64,000 nt of DNA from Glutamicibacter sp. JL.03c (GCF_025854375.1 NZ_CP107575.1:3522857-3586856), one strand, 5' to 3'; positions 49,930 to 60,237 are shown, counted from the stretch's first letter. The notes: generated by a model from the letters alone, not told the origin. A program made the numbers and translations.

Positions 49930-51528
49930 GTGTCGCAGCCAATCGATGTCGGCTCTGTCCTCAGCGGCCGCTACCAGGTCACTGAGACTGTCCTTTCATC
50001 AGCTGAAGGTGACTTGGTGCTCGGCGGCATTGACCAGGTGCTGAACCGATCCGTGAGCATCATGGTGGCATCGAGCGAAAACTCCTCGCAGCTAGCAGCT
50101 AGCGCCCGTGAAATCGCTATGGGCGAGCGCGCCTCCAACGTCCAGGTCCTGGATCTGGGCATCACCGATTCCAACCAGACCTACCTGGTTGCCAACGTCG
50201 CCCGCTCCTCGGACCTCTTGGACCTGGTCCTTGAATCCGACGACGCACCCTACGTCGAGCCGTTCTTCACCGATACCCTTGGCACCGAGATCTTCGGCGA
50301 ATCCCGCCAAGCCGTGCCGGAAACCTACGAGTACGAAGATGAAGAGCCAGAGCACCAGCACAAGCTCGGCACCGCATTCTCCAGCGGCCTGGCCGGCCTG
50401 AAGAACCGCTTCGGCAAGAAAAACCAGGAACAGGCAGAAGCGCAGCAGTTCGACCAGACTGCCCCTCATGAGCAAGTTCCTGCCACCACCGCGACCCCGG
50501 TAACTCCTGCCGAGCAGCCAGCCACTCAAGATCAGCCAGCGGTTTCCCGCCTGGATGATGAAGATGATGAGCCAAACGTCACCGCCACCGCGGCCCTGGC
50601 CGCCGCAGCCCAGTCCAAGGGCGACACCCCTGCCAAGGCCAAGCCGGAACAAGGCGCCAAGGAACAGTCCTCCAAGGCCGAGCCGGAAGAAAAGCCAGCA
50701 CCAAACGAGCAGAAGCCAGCCAAGAAGAAGGGTGGCGCCGCCGCCGCCGGCGCAGCAGCTGGTGCTGCTGTAGCAGCCGGTGGTGCCAAGGCCTCGACTT
50801 TCCCTGCTGCAGCCAAGAACGTTCCTGCACAGGGCGCTGCGGCCCCTGTTGCGGACGAGGAAGTGGACGAAAACACCTCGAAGGGAACCCGCCTGCTGGT
50901 TGGCGCGGTCCTGCTGATCGTTCTGGTTCTTGCAGTGGTCTTCGCCTTCAACTTCCTCGGCGGCGACAAGGACACCACCGCGAACGATTCGGGCGAGAAG
51001 ACCGAAGCTTCGCAGCCCGCCGAGTCCGAATCGCCCAAGGAATCCACCGAGCCTGCCCTGCCAAAGCCCGAAATCTCCGACGTCTCGCGTCTGGTGCCAG
51101 GCAATCAGCAGCTGAATGCCGAAACCGACGGCACCCTGTCGAACATGATCGACGGCAACGCCTCGAGCGCTTACAACACCTACACCTATACCACCAGCAA
51201 CTTCGGTGGCTTCGCCTCGAACATGGTCTTCATCCTCGAGCTCGAAGACAAGTCCGCGATCTCCGAGGTCAACCTGGACGGCCTGAACGCTACCGGTGGC
51301 GACTACGAAATCCTGGTCGGTGATTCCGATGACCTGGGTGATGCCAATTCCGTGGCCAAGGGTTCCTTCTCTGGCCCGTCGGTCTCCGTGACCGTGAAAG
51401 ACGGCGACAAGGATTCGATGGAAGGCTCCTATGTCTTCCTGAACGTCACCGACCTGCCACGCAAGGCTTCGGGCGGCAACGAATCTCGCCCATACGGCCT
51501 GCAAATCGGTGAGTTCTCCGCCAAGTAA
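49930..51528 (+). CDS. MurJ-partner protein: pseudokinase, linker, helix, discoidin-like domain
   Basis: A 532-residue protein. Residues 5-120 look like the N-lobe of a Ser/Thr kinase (VLSGRYQVTETVLSSAEGDLVLGG, then VQVLDLGITDSNQTYLVANV), without a catalytic loop. Residues about 130-310 are a Gln/Pro/Lys/Ala-rich linker, a single membrane helix spans about 320-342, and the outside part (about 395-532) has a discoidin-like beta fold (MIDGNASSAYNTYTYTT ... FILELEDKSAISEVNLDGLN). This matches the extra half of mycobacterial MviN (Rv3910), here on its own gene after murJ. GTG 49930 is chosen because TTGGAG precedes it by 6 bases. Regulation of MurJ is likely. Confidence 0.8.
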   Translation: MSQPIDVGSVLSGRYQVTETVLSSAEGDLVLGGIDQVLNRSVSIMVASSENSSQLAASAREIAMGERASNVQVLDLGITDSNQTYLVANVARSSDLLDLVLESDDAPYVEPFFTDTLGTEIFGESRQAVPETYEYEDEEPEHQHKLGTAFSSGLAGLKNRFGKKNQEQAEAQQFDQTAPHEQVPATTATPVTPAEQPATQDQPAVSRLDDEDDEPNVTATAALAAAAQSKGDTPAKAKPEQGAKEQSSKAEPEEKPAPNEQKPAKKKGGAAAAGAAAGAAVAAGGAKASTFPAAAKNVPAQGAAAPVADEEVDENTSKGTRLLVGAVLLIVLVLAVVFAFNFLGGDKDTTANDSGEKTEASQPAESESPKESTEPALPKPEISDVSRLVPGNQQLNAETDGTLSNMIDGNASSAYNTYTYTTSNFGGFASNMVFILELEDKSAISEVNLDGLNATGGDYEILVGDSDDLGDANSVAKGSFSGPSVSVTVKDGDKDSMEGSYVFLNVTDLPRKASGGNESRPYGLQIGEFSAK

Positions 51529-51628
51529 TAGAAGCGGAATTTTTTAGCAAAGCCATACGTTGAGGTGGATAGTGAGGTAAAGCCTCGCTATCCACCTCGC
51601 ACTATTAGGACGAAAGGGTTCTACCCCC

Positions 51629-52594
51629 GTGACTTCAGCACAGAACGACGAAATCCGCGACGTAATCATCGTCGGCTCCGGCCCGTCGGGTTATACCGCT
51701 GCGATTTACACCGCGCGTGCGAACCTGAAACCACTGGTCATCGCCGGTTCGGTCACCGCTGGCGGCGAACTGATGAACACCACGGACGTGGAAAACTTCC
51801 CAGGGTTCCCAGAGGGAATCATGGGCCCAGACCTGATGGACAACATGCAGAAGCAGGCCGAGCGCTTTGGCGCTGAGATCCTCTTCGATGATGTCACTGC
51901 GATGGATCTCACAGGCGAAATCAAAACCCTCTCGCTGGCCGACGGCACCACCTTCCGAGCCCGCAGCGTGATCGTCTCCACCGGCTCCGCATACCGCGAA
52001 CTGGGCCTGGAAGACGAGAAGCGCCTCTCCGGCCACGGCGTCTCCTGGTGCGCAACCTGCGATGGTTTCTTCTTCCGCGAGCAGAACATTGCCGTGATCG
52101 GCGGCGGCGACTCCGCCATGGAAGAAGCACTGTTCCTGACCAAGTTCGCTTCCAAGGTCACCGTGGTGCACCGCCGCAACGAGCTTCGTGCATCGAAGAT
52201 CATGGCCGACCGCGCCCTGGCTCACGAGAAGATCGACTTCGTGTGGGACTCCGAGGTAGTCGGCATCAACGGCGACGACAAGGTCCAGGGCCTAGTCCTC
52301 AAGAACCGCACCAGTGGCGAAGAGAGCACCCTGGATGTCACCGGCATCTTCGTAGCCATAGGCAATGATCCACGTGTGGATCTCGTCAAGGATCAGCTTG
52401 AACTGACTTCCGAGGGCACCATTGCCGTCGAAGGACGTACTTCGAAGACTTCACTGCCTGGTGTATTCGCTGCCGGCGACGTCATCGATTCCACCTACCG
52501 TCAGGCAATCACCGCAGCCGCTTCGGGTTGCGCCGCCGCACAGGACGTGGAGCACTACTTGGCTAACGTCAACGAATCCGTAGCAACCGTCTAA
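51629..52594 (+). CDS. trxB: Thioredoxin reductase
   Basis: A 321-residue flavoenzyme. DVIIVGSGPSGYTAAIYTARA binds FAD, VIGGGDSAMEEALFL binds NADPH, and the redox-active CATC is at 141-144. GVFAAGDVIDSTYRQAITAAASGC is the second FAD motif. Start GTG at 51629 with GAAAGGG upstream. Followed by trxA. Confidence 0.95.
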   Translation: MTSAQNDEIRDVIIVGSGPSGYTAAIYTARANLKPLVIAGSVTAGGELMNTTDVENFPGFPEGIMGPDLMDNMQKQAERFGAEILFDDVTAMDLTGEIKTLSLADGTTFRARSVIVSTGSAYRELGLEDEKRLSGHGVSWCATCDGFFFREQNIAVIGGGDSAMEEALFLTKFASKVTVVHRRNELRASKIMADRALAHEKIDFVWDSEVVGINGDDKVQGLVLKNRTSGEESTLDVTGIFVAIGNDPRVDLVKDQLELTSEGTIAVEGRTSKTSLPGVFAAGDVIDSTYRQAITAAASGCAAAQDVEHYLANVNESVATV

Positions 52595-52623
52595 TTAGAT
52601 TTCTCAGAAAGGGGTTGTCTCTC

Positions 52624-52947
52624 ATGAGCAACGCAAAAGCAGTAACTGAAGCAACCTTCCAGAGCGAAGTTCTGGATGCCGAAAAGCCAGTCATCGTCGA
52701 TTTCTGGGCAGAGTGGTGCGGCCCTTGCCGTCAGCTTGGTCCAGTTCTGGATCAGATCGCTGAAGAGCACGCTGCAAAGGTAGACGTCGTCAAGGTCAAC
52801 GTTGACGAGAACCAGGGCATTGCCGCCAAGTACGGCATCACCAGCATCCCAGCTGTTTACGTCTTCAAGGGTGGCGAGCACGTTGCCACTTCGATCGGTG
52901 CAAAGCCAAAGGCTGTCATCGAGAAGGACTTTGCGGATTACCTGTAA
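52624..52947 (+). CDS. trxA: Thioredoxin
   Basis: A 107-residue thioredoxin with VDFWAEWCGPCRQL (C32, C35) and the cis-Pro segment TSIPAVYVFKGGE. The ATG at 52624 follows AAAGGGG; the in-frame TTG at 52615 would be too close. Reduced by TrxB from the preceding gene. Confidence 0.96.
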   Translation: MSNAKAVTEATFQSEVLDAEKPVIVDFWAEWCGPCRQLGPVLDQIAEEHAAKVDVVKVNVDENQGIAAKYGITSIPAVYVFKGGEHVATSIGAKPKAVIEKDFADYL

Positions 52948-52966
52948 GTCCTAAATCAGGTGCGAG

Positions 52967-52999
52967 AATGGGACCGGCCGATGGGCCGGTCCCATTTTT
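52967..52999 (+). terminator. Rho-independent terminator of trxBA
   Basis: AATGGGACCGGCC (52967-52979) pairs with 52984-52996 over a 4-base loop, followed by TTT. Strong intrinsic terminator 20 bases after the trxA stop. Confidence 0.92.
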
Positions 53000-53000
53000 C

Positions 53001-54965
53001 ATGCCCGAGCTGCGTTACCAAACCCTACCTGGAGTCAGGACTTCGTTGAGAGTGGATCCAGAACTTTTCTGACGAAGAGATTCATATTTGAAATCTTTTT
53101 AGCTTGTTTTACAGTTAAAATGTCTATCTTCCTCATTCCGATACCGCTGTTCGCCGATTTCACCTCTCTCTTCACGTGAATAACATTTCTGTTCCAGCAA
53201 ACTCACATCGCTATACGGAGAGGGCTATGTCGTGACCCGCTCGTCGCATTCACGAGTTGGTGCTCGAGAGCATGTGGGGCACACAAAGCAACAGCAGCTG
53301 CTCTGCACTAGATCCTCCTTGCAGTTTCGATCATCCAACGCCAGCAGTGCAGGTTGCCCGCCGGACTGCACCCAAACTTTCTTGAAAACATCTCTGTTAC
53401 ACGCTGTCGCATCTTTCGGTATGCGATGCGTATCGGATAGATGAAGTCCTGAGCACTCATGAACTGGCCGTGCTAGCCATATGAGATTTCGAGAATCATC
53501 TTGAGCTCTACAGTCTTTTCCAGGATTCAGAGACACAGTTCTCGGTTCCCTACGATTGCAAGCACCGTTCATATCGCCGCTGCCCCATTGCTCCGCCAAG
53601 TACACGACATCATCAAACATGCCCTCCCAGTCCTACAACAGTGATGCAGCCAAGCAACTATTTAGGCCACCTGATTGCCAACTAAACGCCTCAGAGCCAA
53701 CCAGTATCCGGCAAACAAAGATTTGCTGCAGCCTGAATTACTCAGTCAAGGAGTCAAGATTGAGATGCGCATGCTCTCAACGATAGTGACTACGACTATC
53801 AACTCTTCATACGACTGGTTGCAGGTGGCTGTTGGAATTTACTTTTCCTAGCATTGCAAATTCAGCCGGCACTCAGGGGACTCTTGATCCCTTATGTAAT
53901 TTTTCCCCGTTTTGCAATACAACGGTGCGTGCGGAGTTCTCTGGATCTACATTGCGATCTACTTAGCTATATTCAGCCCTCCAATCAGTCTCGTCCCATG
54001 ACTTTTAGGGACTTGCAATCACCATTCCGGGCAACATCATGCCGAATGCGGCTGCAAACTGGATCGGTTACAGCCATCGATCGGACCGGCACAGATTCCG
54101 TGCATCCCTTTCACTTCCCATCCATCTGTACATTTCGCGAGGGATATTCCGTTCGCGCCTATAGCTGTATAACACGTAGTGCCGCTGTGTTGTCTTTGAG
54201 GTATCCATTCTGCGTGCGGCCTTGTGCCAACTGTTGCACCGGTCTAGGGGGCGAACAGCAGTCCCGATGGGCACACACGTGCCTCGTAGATGCTTCATGT
54301 GCGGGAGAGGCGTTGTTGCGCCTCTGTGGTCCTCCGCAGGCCCCTTGCAGGCTCCTGATGGGCTTCCCCCTCTCCTAATAAGCTCTGGACGCTACTTCTA
54401 GGTTCAGTGGTGATTAAAAAGCTACAGAGATCCAGTTCTATCTTCACGTTTGGTACTACGGCCGGAAGCCGAAAGGTGGCCTCTCTGATCAGGCAAGCTA
54501 GCCGTAGACGTCCTCATCCACAGGACTGTAGTGTCTCCAACTGCGGCATAACCAGCGGTTCAGCTGATTCCGTTGACTGTAGCGTTATGCACTCTGTCAT
54601 TATCGGCGCCCTAACTTGCTCTAGATACGACTCGTGAACATGTGTTGCCAAGCGCAGCGTATTACTGTCCTTTGGCCAACGAGAACACGGCTCTTCCCCC
54701 GCGGTATTTGTTGGGCGGCTCGGCGTCGAGCGAAATGGGACACGTCCCAAGTCTCTTGGCGCCTGTTCACATTTTTGAAAGATTGGCCATGTTAGCGATC
54801 CAGTCCTTGAGCGTCGATGTCTCACCATAACAGGACCACCATTCGTCGACAGTGAACCAACAAGACCAAATACTGCGACGCCCATACCGGTAACCATCCA
54901 GGACCGTGACGAGGGCGCATCCGACTGATCTATTGAATCTGAATTGAGTCGTGCAGGTATGCGCA
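53001..54965. other. Gene-poor stretch without recognisable features
   Basis: No frame here has the length, codon use and ribosome site of a real gene; ORFs are 60-174 codons with mixed, atypical composition. GC is visibly lower than in the flanks and many stops occur in all frames. The part 54200-54420 has no tRNA. A degenerate CTTCACGTGAAT at about 53171 is not counted as parS. I see no rRNA, tRNA, CRISPR or phage gene here. Decayed DNA is the simplest view. Confidence 0.6.
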
Positions 54966-54981
54966 TGTTTCACGTGAAACG
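54966..54981. promoter_or_regulatory. parS site 1 (one mismatch)
   Basis: TGTTTCACGTGAAACG matches the ParB site TGTTTCACGTGAAACA except for the last base. Confidence 0.85.
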
Positions 54982-55031
54982 ATTAGGTTTCAGTGGCACT
55001 CCTAATGGTTGCTCTCCGTCCACTCGACGAG

Positions 55032-55047
55032 TGTTTCACGTGAAACA
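55032..55047. promoter_or_regulatory. parS site 2 (perfect)
   Basis: Perfect TGTTTCACGTGAAACA, 66 bases from site 1 (centre to centre). Confidence 0.95.
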
Positions 55048-55154
55048 TGATGAGTCAGCATGCAACGGTACGATTCCTCTCAGTGGTCTCTAGCAGTCGC
55101 CTTCGTTTCATGTAGAAGCATTCATCGACGAGCAAGAATCGTTCAGGGTTTCAT

Positions 55155-56425
55155 ACTATTTTCTTTTGAGAAAACGGATGATTTGCCCACGCAGAACTCT
55201 CAGAACGTGAAGAAGCGTGCAGTGTCCTACATCCTGGATCGTTTAGACCGCTATAAGTCGTGTGTTCCCCGCATGTGAAGACCTGGCCCCGAAACTGAAT
55301 GTCGGGAAAAATCCCTACGCCGATGGGTGCTGCTAGCCCAGGTCGATGCTGGGGAAAGGAACGGCCCACGCAGTGAAGAGATCGCCGAGATCAAGGCCCT
55401 GAAGGCCAAAGTCATGGATCTGGAAGACACCAATGAGATCCTTCGCCAGTCAGCGATTTACCTCGCGAGGGAGCCGGCCTTCGCCGGCACTAATTACCGA
55501 GTTCATAGATCGGCAATGCGAACGTGGATGCGCCCTCGAACAGATCTGCAAAGTCCTGTCCCAGCACGGTCTATAGATTTCTGCGCGTACGAATGGCAGC
55601 TGGATACAACGCCAACCGGCCCGCGGGCTCTCATGGCTGCAGTTACCATGAACAGACTGCATGGCCTGCAACGCCTGATACTAAGATCGGTCGTCCTCGG
55701 GCGGAAGTGCTCCACGGTCGGCGGAAGATGACGGCTTGGCTGCAACGCCATGGGGTCACAGACATTTTCACACACACCGTGGATCGGCTCATGTGCTTGG
55801 CCAGGATGACTGGCCAGGTGTGCGACAGGAAAACTTCCACGATCATTCGCTATGGACGGGCACCGGGCTAAGGATCAGTTGAACCGGAACTTCCCCACCG
55901 CTGCGCCGGACAAGGCATGGATCAAGGACGTCACGTAGGTCCCGACGCGGCGGGTTCATTTACGTTTCGATCGTCATTGGCTTGTTCTCCCCCAGGGAAC
56001 ATATTCTGGGCATCGTCCACCACTCATGACACGGTATTTGTAGAAGTAGCTCTCCACATGGCGTTATGCCAACGCCGGAACGAGCAGGACTCCCCTGTGG
56101 GGCCTGGAGTCCTGATTGTGCATCACAGCGACGCGGGCAGCCAATATCCCTGGTAGTTCTGCACCACGACCCTGGTGATGGAAGGGCTGGTTACCTCGAT
56201 TGGCACCATCAGTGACGCTTTCGCTAATGCCGCTACCGAACACGTACTGGGTGTTTTCAAGGACGAAGCTGTGGTCAAGGATTCCCCGTTCCCTGGTGCA
56301 GAGTTGAGGTCCGAAGCGGGCGTCGCAGACTTCGCGATGGAGTGGGTGCAGTGTACATCTCGCAGTGGTTGCACTGGACGCTGGGGTGCCAGACACCAGT
56401 GGAGTTTGAGGTACTCCACTAGGAT
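55155..56425 (+). pseudogene. Decayed IS3-family transposase (orfA and orfB remnants)
   Basis: OrfA pieces are readable in several frames: KKRAVSYILDRLDRY (from about 55209), then REKSLRRWVLLAQVDAGERNG (from about 55305), then EIAEIKALKAKVMDLEDTNEILRQSA (to about 55460). OrfB pieces follow: EFIDRQCERGCALEQICKVLSQHGL before a stop (about 55500-55570), MTAWLQRHGVTD (about 55730), WIKDVT (about 55920), SSTTHDTVFVEVALHMAL, VLIVHHSDAGSQYPW (about 56110-56155), GTISDAFANAATEHVLGVFKDEAV (about 56200-56280), ending near PVEFEVLHY at about 56400. The D-D-E rve pattern is present but frames break many times. No terminal repeats could be placed. Confidence 0.8.
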
Positions 56426-56429
56426 GAAA

Positions 56430-57772
56430 TCAACGGCTCGTTGCCCGATGTGTCCGCCCATAGAATGGCGGCATGATTTCCGGGATGGTTCAGTGCGTCT
56501 TTCGCTGAGGCGAACGCCATGATTCACAGCCCCACTGCATTACCTCCACAGTTGGGCTCGTTTAGCGATGCCAGGCTTTCCTTGACCACGACTGATTGGC
56601 CTCTGAAGATACGCGCAGCGTCTCAGCACCAAGGCTTGTGCAGCAGCCACTATCCTGCGACGACGGCGTCAGTGCCATCACCGACACCTCTGGGCAGTGA
56701 TTACCGATTGGTTCCTCCTCAAGGTAAGCAGTATCAACGACGTCGCACTCAACTCTCTCGATCTACGGGCAAGCTCTAGAGACCTCTGCAAAGAGTCCAC
56801 TGACGTGGACTTTCCTTCGGCACAAGAAGTTTGGAAAGTAGAACTAAGGGATGAGCGCTCTCAGCGTTACTAGCCACTCACACATCCTTCGAGTGCTGCG
56901 CCAACTTCCCAAAGATGTGCATGCTATGGCTGGAGAAGTCGCTAGTTGGGGAATGCATCTCCAATGAGTCCACGAATGTAGACCAAGATTGAGAATCAAC
57001 CTTGGTCGTCTCACGTAAGCATGGTCATTTTCAACGACCTTCTCGGGCTCCCCTCCTGCGGCACCGACACCTCTAACAATGGGCCTCCTACTACCATTCT
57101 GTCTCGCCCGGTAGATTCATCTTTGATGTAGATGCAGCCATCAATTGCAGATTCCATACCACCATCGGCAACAGCTGGCAGAGCAAAGGATATGAAACTT
57201 TCTGACCAGGTCGGTGCCTGTTTCTTGTTCTACTCCCCTATGCTCTTAGCTAACCGGCCGATCTAGGGAGAATTCCCGAACTTCATTTCATGAACAAGGA
57301 GTGATTCCAGGCCCATTCCCTTCTACTGTCTACGGTTCATCTTGTGAGCCGATGATCAAATAGGCTGATCCGGCAGCGGAAATCAGCTGTCGGTTATCCT
57401 ACTTGAATCTTTCATCTCCGCCCTCATCACGCTTGCGATTCAAGGTTTCACGTGAAACATGCATTGGGCAGGCCTTTGGATCAGGTGTTCCATGCGGAAT
57501 GACGGCAAACAGGTGAACTCAATCGAACTCCTCGTATCTCCATCGATCCCAGCTACCGTTTAACCTTTGCCATCCACGCGATAACAGATAATTATCGAGA
57601 CCGTAAGCCATTCTACTGAACTGAAGGTTTTGGGATACTCCCCCGCATTTCGGCGATGCCCCATCAAACGGGGTACCCATGCTCGGACCAACTACCCCGC
57701 ATCCAGAATGTCATCTGTTCGATGCAGAGCTTGATGGCCGACGTGCCGTCATTTCAACGAGTTAGCCGTTGT
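56430..57772. other. Gene-poor stretch after the IS3 remnant
   Basis: ORFs here are short, with poor codon use, and none has a convincing ribosome site. The 86-codon frame at 56519-56779 matches no family I know. One parS site with a mismatch lies at 57444. Decayed DNA. Confidence 0.55.
57444..57459. promoter_or_regulatory. parS site 3 (one mismatch)
   Basis: GGTTTCACGTGAAACA differs from consensus in the first base. Confidence 0.85.
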
Positions 57773-57788
57773 GGTTTCACGTGAAACA
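57773..57788. promoter_or_regulatory. parS site 4 (one mismatch)
   Basis: GGTTTCACGTGAAACA, first base differs. It lies 40 bases from site 5 (centre to centre). Confidence 0.85.
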
Positions 57789-57803
57789 TTTCTGGAATGC
57801 GTA

Positions 57804-57837
57804 AATGGCGCATGTTTCACGTGAAACATGCGCCATT
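57804..57837. promoter_or_regulatory. parS site 5 inside a perfect 34-bp palindrome
   Basis: The perfect parS TGTTTCACGTGAAACA at 57813-57828 is extended on both sides to a perfect 34-bp palindrome (57804-57837). It lies 12 bases after the parB stop on the minus strand, so the hairpin can also end parB transcription, while ParB binds the same DNA. Confidence 0.9.
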
Positions 57838-57849
57838 CTGAAAAATCTC

Positions 57850-59064
57850 TTACTGCTTCATATTGGGATCGATGACCTGCATGATCCTGTTGAGGTCCTC
57901 CACGGAAGCGAACTCGATGCTCACTTTACCCTTTCGTGAACCAAGCTGAATCTTTACATTCGTATCCAGGCGATCTGACAAAGATGTCGCCAAGAAGTCG
58001 AGCCGCTCATTTCGTTGAGTCTCTCTGGCCATCTTTGCGGGCTTCTTCGGCTTATCATCGCTGAGCGCCACAGCCTCTTCGGTAGCACGTACTGAAAGAC
58101 CCTCATTGATGATTCGCTGAGCCAACTGCTCGATAGCTTCATTATTAGACAGTCCCAACAAAGCTCGGGCATGTCCTGCCGATAGAACTCCGGCCGCCAC
58201 ACGACGCTGCACGAGAGGCGGAAGCTTCATGAGGCGAATCGTATTCGAGATTTGAGACCTTGAACGACCAATTCGATCAGAAAGTACCTCTTGAGTACAG
58301 TTGAATTCCTCTAGAAGTTGCTGATAAGCAGCTGCCTCTTCGAGTGGGTTCAGCTGAGAGCGGTGCAGGTTCTCGAGGAGAGCATCACGCAGGAGGTCGG
58401 TATCCTGCGTATCTCGAATGATCGCAGGGATCGTTTCGAGGCCAGCAGCCTGGGTCGCGCGCCAACGACGTTCACCCATGACAAGTTCATATGGCGCGTC
58501 ATCAGCCTCGCGTGATGGCCGAACAACAATTGGCTGCAGCAATCCAATTTCTCGAATGGAGTGGATGAGTTCATCCATATGCTCCTGGTCGAAATTGGTA
58601 CGAGGCTGCTTACGGTTCGGGTGAATCAGCTTGACGTCAAGTTCAGCGAACTGTGCACCGGGTACTTCTACCAAACCCGTTGCGTTTTCAGTCTCTGAGG
58701 TAGCTTTGCGGTCCTGAAGCGTTGAACTTTTAGCAGGTTTTACTCGATCTGCAGGTTTGGATTCTGACTTAACCTCTGTTGCAGGCTTCGAGCCAAGCGT
58801 CGTATTGAGGCCAGGCATGGTTGCTCGAGGACGCTTCGTTGACTTGCTCGTGGACGCAGCTGGCTTCACTGCTGTGGACTTACGTCCTGGTTCGAAGAAC
58901 ATGTCCACGGGCCGGGCAGCTTTAGGCTTTGAGGTACTTTGCTTAACTTCTGGCGTGGTTGTTTCACGTGAAACATCCGCAGTAACTTCTGCCGTCTCGG
59001 TAACCGGTGAACTCGAGATCAAAGCACCCAGCCCCCGGCCTAGCCCACGCTTCTTCTCTGCCAT
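57850..59064 (-). CDS. parB: Chromosome-partitioning protein ParB
   Basis: A 404-residue ParB. A low-complexity Lys/Ser/Thr/Pro-rich N-terminus (1-135) precedes the ParB domain with VMGERRWRATQAAGLETIPAIIRD (G197-E198-R199-R200, CTP-binding), then a helix-turn-helix (CTQEVLSDRIGRSRSQISNTIRLMKLPPLVQRRVAAGVLSAGHARAL). It spreads from parS and loads SMC. A perfect parS lies in its own coding sequence. The parA gene precedes it by 193 bases. Confidence 0.95.
   Translation of the reverse strand: MAEKKRGLGRGLGALISSSPVTETAEVTADVSRETTTPEVKQSTSKPKAARPVDMFFEPGRKSTAVKPAASTSKSTKRPRATMPGLNTTLGSKPATEVKSESKPADRVKPAKSSTLQDRKATSETENATGLVEVPGAQFAELDVKLIHPNRKQPRTNFDQEHMDELIHSIREIGLLQPIVVRPSREADDAPYELVMGERRWRATQAAGLETIPAIIRDTQDTDLLRDALLENLHRSQLNPLEEAAAYQQLLEEFNCTQEVLSDRIGRSRSQISNTIRLMKLPPLVQRRVAAGVLSAGHARALLGLSNNEAIEQLAQRIINEGLSVRATEEAVALSDDKPKKPAKMARETQRNERLDFLATSLSDRLDTNVKIQLGSRKGKVSIEFASVEDLNRIMQVIDPNMKQ
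58970..58985. promoter_or_regulatory. parS site 6 (perfect, inside parB)
   Basis: Perfect TGTTTCACGTGAAACA in the first 32 codons of parB, read on the minus strand as Val-Ser-Arg-Glu-Thr. Confidence 0.95.
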
Positions 59065-59257
59065 GTTAATTGCACGCCCTTTCTTCCGAACATTCAGCCC
59101 GAGACTAGTCTACTGTTTTAAGACATCGAACCGGGGATGCGTAGTGAAAGATGGCATCGGCGTTGCCCACCCTTGGCAAAATTCGAATTCTCGCCAATAA
59201 AACAAAGATTTTAACATGCAAAACATCTTTGTTTCTCTGGGATTCAGCAAACTGGAT

Positions 59258-60181
59258 CTATGCCCCGCGTTCGGCCATTTCATAGGCTGCTTCAGTGTAC
59301 GAAAGAGCTCCGGTCGAGTTCGGATCATAGGTAATCACGGTCTGCTGGTAACTTGGAGCTTCGGAGATGCGTACCGATCGAGGAATGACAGCGTCGAGCA
59401 CCTGCTCAGGGAAATGCTCACGTACCTCATTGGCAACCTGAGCTGCCAGCTTGGTACGTCCGTCGTACATCGTCAGCAGGATTGTGGAAACCTTGAGTTT
59501 TGAGTTCAGGTGCTTCTGAATCATCTCGATATTCTTCAGGAGCTGGCTCAAGCCCTCGAGAGCGTAGTACTCACACTGAATGGGGATCAGGACCTCACGG
59601 GCTGCGACAAAAGCATTGACGGTGAGAAGCCCAAGGCTTGGTGGGCAGTCGATGAAAACGTAGTCCAGGCGTGGCAGGCCTTCGCGTTGGCGTGTACGCG
59701 CATAATCATCAAGTGCTCGCTGCAGTCGCTGCTCACGAGCCACCAGGGAGACAAGTTCGATCTCGGCGCCAGCCAGATGGATGGTAGCCGGCGCAACCTG
59801 GAGCGTTGGCAGATCTGGGCATGTTGCAACAACATCAGACAACGGAAGGTCGTTGATAAGCACGTCATAGATGCTATCGACTTCGGAATGATGCTCAATG
59901 CCCAAGGCGGTAGATGCATTTCCCTGCGGATCAATATCAATAACCAAGACATTCAAGCCGCCCTTGGCCAGCGCAGCTGCCAAGTTGACTGTGGTGGTCG
60001 TCTTGCCGACGCCACCCTTTTGGTTTGAAATTGTGAAATAGCGGGTCTTCTCGGGAGCTGGCACCGTTCGGGCCTCCAAAGCTTCGCGACGACGATGCTC
60101 GCTAGCTATCTGCGTAGCCAGTGGCGAGGACGAGTCACTGAAGTCAAAAGCACTATCCGACGAGCTCTTAGTCTTGGACAC
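59258..60181 (-). CDS. parA: Chromosome-partitioning ATPase ParA
   Basis: A 307-residue Soj-type ATPase. SNQKGGVGKTTTTVNLAAALAKGG is the deviant Walker A (K55 and K60); VLVIDIDPQGNASTALG and YVFIDCPPSLGLLTVNAFVAA follow. It moves ParB-parS complexes. The GTG at 60181 is taken as the start because GGAGGAG lies 8 bases before it; ATG 60217 would place the ribosome site within the gene. Confidence 0.94.
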   Translation of the reverse strand: MSKTKSSSDSAFDFSDSSSPLATQIASEHRRREALEARTVPAPEKTRYFTISNQKGGVGKTTTTVNLAAALAKGGLNVLVIDIDPQGNASTALGIEHHSEVDSIYDVLINDLPLSDVVATCPDLPTLQVAPATIHLAGAEIELVSLVAREQRLQRALDDYARTRQREGLPRLDYVFIDCPPSLGLLTVNAFVAAREVLIPIQCEYYALEGLSQLLKNIEMIQKHLNSKLKVSTILLTMYDGRTKLAAQVANEVREHFPEQVLDAVIPRSVRISEAPSYQQTVITYDPNSTGALSYTEAAYEMAERGA

Positions 60182-60237
60182 AGGTAAAACTCCTCCTCGT
60201 GAATTAGCGAAATCCATATTGATGGCTTCACCGACAA

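Noticed and set aside
50092..51504. Long frame (470 codons) opposite the MurJ-partner gene
   Set aside because: Gly/Leu-rich shadow of a low-complexity linker; no ribosome site or family.
53165..53180. TCTTCACGTGAATAAC as a further parS site
   Set aside because: It keeps the CACGTG centre but has at least two mismatches in each half site.
53854..54378. ORF of 174 codons in the gene-poor region
   Set aside because: Cys/Arg/Ser-rich frame without domain or ribosome site, next to stops in other frames; typical of random open frames.
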